Of a stretch of 64,000 nt of DNA, positions 57,367 through 64,000 are shown one piece after another (position 1 is the stretch's first letter; each line of letters begins with the position of its first letter). The stretch is from Laccaria trichodermophora (Eukaryota > Basidiomycota > Agaricomycetes > Agaricales > Hydnangiaceae). The notes beneath the pieces were generated by a model. The model worked only from the letters and a program-made list of their open reading frames with translations, was not told the DNA's origin and did no database searches. The stretch lies in assembly GCA_018417955.1 (NCBI GenBank), contig JACTVC010000014.1, forward strand, positions 124,001 to 188,000. Direction: 5' to 3'. The position numbers and the translations under genes are program-made.

Positions 57367-57854
57367 ATGCCCGTCAAAACTTTCAGCTCATACGACGAGT
57401 TCAAGGCCGTCGTAAGTCTCCGTGATTCTCCCCCCTCTTCCTAGCTCATGACAATGAGACAACAGATCAACGGAGACAAGCCTGTCGTTATAGATTTCTG
57501 GGCTACGTGGTGTGGGCCATGCCGAGTGATATCTCCAGTTTTCGAGAAACTCTCGGACGACCCTGCTTTCGCTGGAGTGGAGTTCTACAAAGTGGATGTC
57601 GATCAGCAAGAGCAAATATCCCAGGAAGTTGGGGTCAGAGCAGTACGTCATATATCATGTCATTGTTCTTGTTCCATCACTTGACCTTATTCAGATGCCT
57701 ACGTTTGCTTTGTTCAAGAAAGGCGAGAAGGTTTCCGACCTTGTTGGAGCACGACCGCAGGAGTTGCAGGTATGTCAATTCATGAGATTCAATTCTCCCT
57801 GCGCTGAATTGTCTCTTTGCTCAGGCCCTCGTAGCAAAGGGACTTACCGCATGA
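57367..57854 (+). CDS. thioredoxin 1 (108 aa)
   Basis: Exons 57367-57411, 57466-57642, 57695-57769 and 57825-57854 close in frame. The protein has the thioredoxin fold signature: [20 protein letters not shown] with the redox-active [25 protein letters not shown], and [13 protein letters not shown] with the cis-Pro. There is no targeting peptide, so it is probably cytosolic. It reduces disulfides in target proteins with thioredoxin reductase. Exons 1-3 are the same length as in the next gene, so the two arose by tandem duplication. Confidence 0.95.
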
Positions 57855-58650
57855 AGAACTGCAATTCATGTTGGGATTTAGAAGCGAATAAATATCTACA
57901 TTTTGCTTCTTATCGCGGCCCAGCGTAAAAGCGCGTAAGCAGGCGTAATTGGTTTTTTTGCTCACCAGAGCGTCTCATTCAAAGCAAGATTTGGATGAGT
58001 GACGTCGTACGGAAGTTATAAATGGTATTCCGCTCAAGTCGGACGGCCATCGTTTGACGCCTATGTTTTCGTGGTTAGTGTCCCTCTGGGCGTTTTCTGC
58101 AGGTTAGCGATCAGATTTATCTGAGGTTCTCGTGATTTTTATAGCCACTTGTGACTTGCTTGCCCTAGGTGCAACTTGTGTGTATGAAGAAAATCTATCA
58201 TGTCACCGCAAGTTGTGCATATTTTCTTCTATAACCTTTTCAAAATCCTGGAGTGAGAGTCCTTGGTTGGCTTATGGGCGATTACTGAGCGTCCGAGTAC
58301 TCACGCCTGCCAGTGGAGTTCCTGCACAGGATTAGCACTGTGCCATGGCATGGCGATTGATCTGTCCATAATACGGCTTTCCACGGTTGGGCGCCGTTGG
58401 GCATCATGATCAAGCAGCATGGCTATTTATATTTTGGAGGGAGAGATGGTGAAGAGATGTTCCCAGATTAGAACGGCGTCAATCGATGAGAAGATGCGGC
58501 GCATCATATGACGTCTTACCAGCGTCTTACTTACTGGTCACGGTATGCTCTGTAATCCAAGGTAGGCACAGATATATGAAGGGGGGCTTGGTCTTTTCCC
58601 CAACCCAAACACCTCCAAATCGCTAGCCCCAATATTCATTCTCAAAGACA
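57855..58650. other. intergenic between the thioredoxin genes
   Basis: Non-coding; the promoter of the second thioredoxin lies at the right end. Nothing else is recognised. Confidence 0.5.
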
Positions 58651-59150
58651 ATGCCCGTCAACGCGATCACATCCCTCCAAGAATTCAACGATATCGTAAT
58701 CTCATCCTATATTGGAAATGATATCAGATCAAGGTTAACATTGTCTCTCCTTCCAGGTCAACAGCGGGAAGCCGGTCGTCATCGACTTCTGGGCAGCGTG
58801 GTGTGGACCATGCAGGGCGATTTCGCCCGTCTTCGAGAAGTTTTCAAACCTTGAAGAGAACACGGGGGTGGAGTTCTACAAGGTCGATGTTGATAGCCAG
58901 AGGGAGATCTCTCAAGAAGTCGGGATTAAAGCTGTGAGCATTGCTTTGATGAGTTTTACCAAAGCATCAGTGACGAGGGAACGTAGATGCCAACATTTTT
59001 GCTGTTCCAAGGCGGAAACAAAGTCGGTGATGTTGTTGGTGCCAATCCCCAAGCAATCGAGGTAAGCCCTTTGAGTCATGACATTGTAAGGAGGACCGCT
59101 CACCCGCGTGACGTCAGGCCCTCGTTCTGAAAGGTAAATCGTTGTTGTAA
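58651..59150 (+). CDS. thioredoxin 2 (109 aa)
   Basis: Exons 58651-58695, 58757-58933, 58987-59061 and 59118-59150. Key parts are [20 protein letters not shown] (WCGPC active site), [20 protein letters not shown] and [20 protein letters not shown]. The exon lengths 45, 177 and 75 nt equal those of thioredoxin 1. Only the last exon differs, ending KGKSLL. It is a cytosolic-type thioredoxin without a leader; probably partly redundant with its neighbour. Confidence 0.95.
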
Positions 59151-59454
59151 TCGGTTGCTATTGATGAGCTAGAGGAGGAGCCACGGCAAGCCTGAATTCA
59201 AAAGGCTTCGCCATGTATATGTACTTTCTTGTAACGGACCATTGAAGCTTCCGAAATTGTAAATTTTGTCGACCGTGTCTACAGAAACATCCGCTAGTCA
59301 TTTAACTCAAAAGGCAACCTGACCAAGATACCGAAAAATCCAAGTACACCCACCCACAGGTGTGACAATGAAATGCCAGCGAGAATAGGGGTATCCACAG
59401 GTCAAACGGGGCCACTTCGAATACTAGGGATCCCTCTTCCGGCGCTTGAATATC

Positions 59455-60689
59455 TTATTCCACAGGCGACGTCGCTGACGTTCTTCGCATCGCCTCCTCC
59501 ATCGTGGGTCGTCGCTTTGGATCAATATGGGTCATATCGTCTATGAGAGGTTTTATAAAGCCAAAACCTCGTCTTCCCGGGCCGTATGCATGGCCCTATC
59601 TAAAGGATGAGTGTGGCTCAACAACGTAGGAATGGAGACAATTACCTCAGTAATTTCGTTGCGCATCAAGTTTCCCACACAGTAGACGTCGACTGCAAAC
59701 GGATTACAATTCTCGTCTTTGACAAACTCTGGAATTGTCGGGTCTCCAGCACCCCATCGAGGAGAGTCCAGGGTTGCATTGAGAGGGATACTTGAATCGT
59801 AAATCTTGGAGTGACCAAAATCAATGAGATAATATTTAACAGGGTGCAGAGTACGAGTGGAGAAGCGAGCTTCTGTTACACCATCACGTTGTGTCCAATC
59901 TCGGAAAGGGTGAATCGGAAATGATGAAAGACGATTTCCATCCATCATGACGTTGCTAAAGTTAATATCACTTGTAGAAAGTCGGTGTAGGAATCAAGTT
60001 TTAGAAGGAAGAGGCGGACCCACCGATGAGAAACGTGGTATGAATGCATAAAGTTCAGTCCCTAAGCTAAATTTTGAGGAAAAGCCCAGTAGACACCACA
60101 CAAGACTAACCTCGAAAACTGGGCGAATGAAGTCGATTGTTTCACCAACAGTCACAAACGAAGATTCACGGAAGCCTTGGACGAGGGGCATAACAATATT
60201 CTCAGGATTTCCAGGATCTGGTGAATTCAAGACCTCTAAAATAGGTAAACAGTGAGTTGATGGATTGGACCTCATAGATTCGGTTGAGAAAAGTGTGCCG
60301 ATATCCGCCTCATGTTTGGGAGGCCGCCGCTTCAACATGACATATTGGCCATCTGAGATTTGAGTGGCATCCAAAAGACGTGCATGCTGGATATCGTATT
60401 TAGAAAAAGCCTACGGTGCAGTGTGAAGGAACGCACCGTGTTTTCTATTGCGTCCTCACAACGCAGTAGGTCTTTATTCCTGTCTCGAATCCAAGAAGCA
60501 ACCCAGTCCGGATGATACCCGGGACGTACAAGGTATCCTGACTCTTGATTCTTGAAGCCACGGTTGATGATCGCGCCAAAAGTGTTCATTGCTGTGGAGC
60601 TTCCCTTCCCTCATGTTCCCAGATTCATCAGAAAAGTCGGCAAGGGTGGCATAAACGGGAACGATTTTTGGCTCTTGATAACTGGTCAT
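59455..60689 (-). CDS. protein kinase-like gene, N-terminal frameshift
   Basis: From ATG 60689 the frame runs MTSYQEPKIVPVYATLADF to HFWRDHQPWLQES, then shifts to GYLVRPGYHPDWVASWIRD because of about 7 extra bases near 60541-60557. Later exons give DGQYVMLKRR (the VAIK-like lysine), MPLVQGFRESSF, FMHSYHVSHRDINFSNVMM (HRD loop, split by an intron), KYYLIDFGHSKIY (DFG), and DPTIPEF (APE). IDPKRRPTMEEAM and a stop at 59455-59457 follow. The catalytic residues are present. A glycine loop is not evident, as in related fungal kinase-like proteins. If the frameshift is real the gene is damaged or uses a later start. Confidence 0.65.
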
Positions 60690-62238
60690 CTTTCGGGTAG
60701 AAGGGGAGTCACGCGCAGCGGCCAGGGAATAAGCAACCAATAAGGAACTAGTATCTCGAAAACCCAACTTGCAGGCATGGCCGATTATCGCACCAGAAAA
60801 ATTCGGACCCGATGAAGTTACCTTGCCTTAGTTTTCAGATTTTTCAGTAAGTTTGGCAAGGAAAGCGTTGGGAAAGCGTGAATGGGAGTGGTTTCCTTGT
60901 GGTTTCCGGCTTTTCGGTGTGTTACTCATAAGTAACGCGTAACGGTGTGACCCATGAACAGTGTGGCAGTGCTCGCATTTTTTCCTGTCTTCACCAACGA
61001 CCACACGCCAATCATGCATTTGATGTACACATTAGACGGTGAAGGCAACAGGATATACACGTTGAAGGTGCGCTCGCTTCATTTGTAAATTCGACCAGAC
61101 GTTGACGAGAAAAATAGAAAACCACAGACGCAGGAAAGATCACCAAATCCGCTCATCCTGGTACGGAACGAAAGCTATCTGGCTGTTATAATGGCGCGCT
61201 GAGATTATTTCCACTTTACTAGCACGATTCTCGCCCGACGACAAGTTCTCTCGTCATAGAGTCACAATCAAAAAGCGCTATAATGTGCTGTTGACCCAGC
61301 TGCCTTCGAAACCCATGTGAGGGCAGTCAACAACCACCCCTTTTGGGGGAGATATCGATGGTGGATCTCCGGTAGTGGCTGAACCTAGAGAGGGGTATGC
61401 TGCTCTACCGTGCGGCCTATGAGGTTGGGCTTGTACGGCGGGGAAGGTTGCGAACCCATAGTCGGGACCCTTGTGTGTTCATACCTTATTTTCACGTCGT
61501 TGTACTATCATCACGGTTTATTGAACGCAGTTGATTCGATGTCAAGGAAGAAAGTACTTTGCTTACTGGAAGATAGGGAATATGACCAACTACTGCGAAA
61601 ACGAAAGTACTGGTTCTATTCAAGGATCTCCAGCCATTTGCGAAAAGGCTGCACTGTCCACACCCCCGTCTATCAGCGATGCGAACAATGCGTTGTTCTG
61701 TAACTTTCTAGCAGTGCTTTTAGCACCGAACGCGGGGTAGGATGAAGCCTGCCAGGCCGCACCATGGATTTTCGGTGCAAGCCAAGTCGATGCCAATTCA
61801 GGGGATTGGATCACCCATAATCACAAAGGCTTCAAACGCCTTGCTTATAGTGGCGTCAGTAGCACGTCAAAGACTCTATGTGGCCAAATGTGGTACATCT
61901 CCCGCTGCAGTGGTCAAAGGGGTCCGTAGCGCTTGTCACTTGAAGCGCCGGGCCTTGAAGCTTCAGCGCTCAGCGCCAACTTCAGGTCTCAAGTATGTAA
62001 GCTCTCTACCGGAAGTGCAACATACTTAGTGTAGCTATTTCTGTTGATTGAACATCATCGATCATCCCTTGACTGGGAACTCTCGACCGTAAAAGTTTTT
62101 CACCATCAACATGGACATTTACTCAGGTTACCAAGTCATCTACGTACCTTGTGTTGACGGTTGCAGCATCGAAGGGGCCAACAAATTGAATATTGGCCAG
62201 AGCTTGAAGAAAAAAGATCCAGGCGATGTTGGTGACAG
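60690..62238. other. no confident gene
   Basis: Frames at 61410-61740 and 61742-62029 (the latter starts MKPARPHHGFSVQAKSMPIQ) are open for 90-97 codons, but no domain or clear splice links them. An unrecognised small gene is possible. Confidence 0.3.
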
Positions 62239-62332
62239 TGTCCTGGAGAGGATTCGAACCTCCCGCTTCCCAGTGGCAATATTGCAGTTTTACCAAGTTC
62301 ATGGGATGATTTCACCACTGATCTACCAGGAC
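62239..62332 (-). tRNA. tRNA-Gly (GCC) with 22-nt insertion before the anticodon
   Basis: The acceptor stem GTCCTGG pairs with CCAGGAC, with discriminator A at 62239. The T-arm is GGAGGTTCGAATCCTCT. The D-arm contains AGTGGTGAAATCATC. The anticodon loop TTGCCAC (62273-62279) is followed by stem TGGGA, whose partner TCCCA ends at 62302. Between TCCCA and TTGCCAC lie 22 extra bases (62280-62301). Without them the tRNA is 72 nt and folds normally as Gly-GCC. Eukaryotic tRNA introns normally sit one base after the anticodon, so the position is unusual. Confidence 0.8.
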
Positions 62333-62523
62333 GCATACTCTGAAAACTGTGAGTGCATTTCAAACGATTGACTTCGAGCAAAAATCCATACCGCAAATCT
62401 TCAATCTCGCAGCGGACGAAGATGAGATTTTCAGTATGGTCTGTCTACTGTCATGGCCGAATCTGCGTAACGGTACTTGAAGTAATGTTGAACGTTGAAC
62501 ACGTGACAATGAAGTTGTGACTG

Positions 62524-62529
62524 ACGCGT
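62524..62529 (+). promoter_or_regulatory. MCB (ACGCGT) element upstream of SMC4
   Basis: ACGCGT, the MBF-binding core of G1/S genes in yeasts, lies 54 bp before the SMC4 start codon. A single hexamer, so functional relevance is inference. Confidence 0.4.
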
Positions 62530-62582
62530 CTGTCACATCGTAATGTTCAATTCTTGGCCGCCTTTCACGACTCTCAACGGCC

Positions 62583-64000
62583 ATGCCACCACGACGCTCA
62601 TCGCGCGCGCCCAGCGCCCCCGTCGGGACAGAAAATTTACCAGTCAAGCGTAAACGAAGCCAAGCTGCCGACTCAGAACCCGAAGAAAAAGAAAATGTCG
62701 CGAAACCGGCTTCCAGGACGACAAGAAGGAGCTCTTCAGCCAGACCAAGCGTCGCACCGCCGTCGAAGAGCCGTGTAGCCTCGCGATCAAAGGTTTTGCC
62801 GGATGTGCAGGAATCAGGGGACGAAGAACAGGAGGATGAACCGCCCGTTAAGAAATCTCGACCATCCGTGGATGCGGGAGACCAAGAGGAGGAAGACGAG
62901 GAGGAGGTGCAGCCCGTGAAGGGGAGGAAAAGCACCAAAGGGAGAGGAGTGAAGATGGAGGTCGAACAGGAGCCAAGAAGCCGTCGAAGCTCCAGCAGGC
63001 AGGCCGTGAATGTGTCATCGGGCAGCAGGTCGAGTGCAGCTGGCTCTGCCAGATCGAAAATCGCTCCTGTGGAGGAGTCGGCGGCCGAAGGAGAGGAAGA
63101 GGAAGAGGAGGAGAAACCAAAGCCAGCTCGTCGCAGTCGTGCTCCTGCCAAGCCAGCAGCCCGAAAGTCTTCTAAAGCCAACCCTATATCAGACGACGAC
63201 GAGTCTGATGCAGCTGCTCCTCCATCCGACGAGGACGACGAGGTCAAACCCGTTCGCAAAGGACGCAAACCCAAGGCCGCTCCTGCAGCTCGCAAATCCC
63301 GCGCCCCAGCCAAGAAAGCACCCAAACCTGCCGTTGCAGACGATTCTGATGAAGACATTGAAGCTCCCCCCTCCGCCCAACCTCGCCCAGCCCCAATGGA
63401 CGTTGAAGCCCCCGCACCCTCCGCGCCACCTCCGGAAGAAGAGGAAGAAAAGTCATTGTTCGATCCGCCCCCTATGCCAGCGCTGTCTAGTCTCCCAACA
63501 ACGATGCCCGAAGAGCCCTCTGGTCCCAAATCACGCCTCGTCATTCACAAAATGGCCCTTGTCAATTTCAAGAGCTATGCTGGACGACAGGAGATCGGAC
63601 CTTTTCACAAGGTAAGTAAGCACGCTTCAGTCCTCGAATTCTTGACTCATAAGGTTTGGTTTTGTAGTCGTTCTCGTCTATTGTCGGTCCAAATGGATCC
63701 GGGAAATCCAACACCATCGACGCGTTGCTCTTTGTTTTCGGATATCGCGCTTCGAAAATGCGACAAGCCAAAGTCTCTGAACTCATCCACAATTCTGCGA
63801 GATATCCGGACCTTGAGGATTGTAGCGTTGAGGTTCACTTTCGCGAGATTCTTGACCTGGTGAGCCGTTTATTCAGTCTACATATGCGTGTAAAAGTTCA
63901 TACTCTTTCCAGCCCGGTCCAGATGCGTTCAAAGTTATACCTGGTTCAAAACTCGTCGTTTCACGTCAAGCATCCAAGAATAATCAAAGCAAGTATATGA
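62583..64000 (+). CDS. SMC4: SMC4, condensin ATPase subunit (5' part, cut by window edge)
   Basis: Exons 62583-63611, 63668-63859 and 63913 onward are in frame to the window edge. The first 317 residues are a long low-complexity extension of alternating acidic (EEEDEEEVQPVK) and Lys/Arg/Pro-rich (KPARRSRAPAKPAARKSS) blocks. Then comes the conserved SMC4 start: RLVIHKMALVNFKSYAGRQE, Walker A VGPNGSGKSNTIDALLFVFG, RASKMRQAKVSELIHNSA and VEVHFREILDL. SMC4 pairs with SMC2 in condensin to compact mitotic chromosomes. The coiled coils, hinge and Walker B lie outside the window. The MKMALV-type start of the head and the KMRQAKVSELIH block point to SMC4 rather than SMC1-3. Confidence 0.93.

Noticed and set aside
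62239..62332. Reading the tRNA as Pro (TGG) or Val (AAC) with an intron after base 37
   Set aside because: Neither gives a paired anticodon stem with U at position 33; Gly-GCC gives complete stems once the 22 nt are left out.
62360..63544. Minus-strand frame of 394 codons
   Set aside because: It is antisense to the SMC4 first exon and reads Ser/Gly low complexity only; it also runs over the tRNA flank.

Overview
The window is nuclear DNA of a filamentous basidiomycete, most likely an Agaricomycete (mushroom-forming fungus). The evidence is the dense 50-60 nt GT-AG introns, families typical of that group (F-box proteins with a CxxC box, MYND proteins, bestrophin-like channels, GCM/MULE transposases) and SMC4 at the right edge. 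The species cannot be named. All gene models are manual; splice sites are given only where the frames close.

Layout. (1) 1-3.4 kb: a broken Ty1/copia Gag-protease region and a 1.4-kb near-perfect palindrome. (2) 3.4-27.2 kb: a duplicated three-gene module, made of a multi-pass membrane protein (MP), a convergent unknown gene (X) and an F-box gene. There are two decaying copies in direct orientation, one inverted copy with the only apparently intact F-box gene, one extra F-box fragment and one extra intact MP gene. A gene built from tandemly duplicated exon-intron units (14.3-16.5 kb) and a Tc1-type MITE lie inside this region. (3) 27.6-33.3 kb: a MYND-type gene with two nonsense codons, a small secreted protein gene, and a 1.1-kb MITE (8-bp target duplication) containing a second, TA-flanked MITE. 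(4) 33.59-47.13 kb: a 13.5-kb Mutator-like (MULE/GCM) transposon with a perfect 9-bp target-site duplication, inserted inside a coding exon of a host gene whose frame continues on the far side. It encodes a transposase with a USP-like cysteine-peptidase region and a PHD finger, a second gene of unknown function, a ~200-bp satellite, and a nested 3.6-kb Tc1/mariner element that itself carries an extra gene. (5) 47.8-64 kb: ordinary gene-dense DNA with a small hypothetical protein, a bestrophin-like channel, a family protein with a GRVDY...IE motif, bestrophin and casein-kinase-1 fragments, a small hypothetical protein, two tandem thioredoxins, a protein kinase-like gene, a tRNA-Gly(GCC) with an odd insertion, and the 5' part of SMC4.

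Two themes recur. Nested mobile elements can be dated against each other by their target-site duplications. Several otherwise open frames are closed by single TGA or TAG codons of the kind C-to-T change at CGA or CAG would give (copia, MP2, the MYND gene, the MULE transposase, the mariner accessory gene), which fits mutation pressure on repeated DNA.
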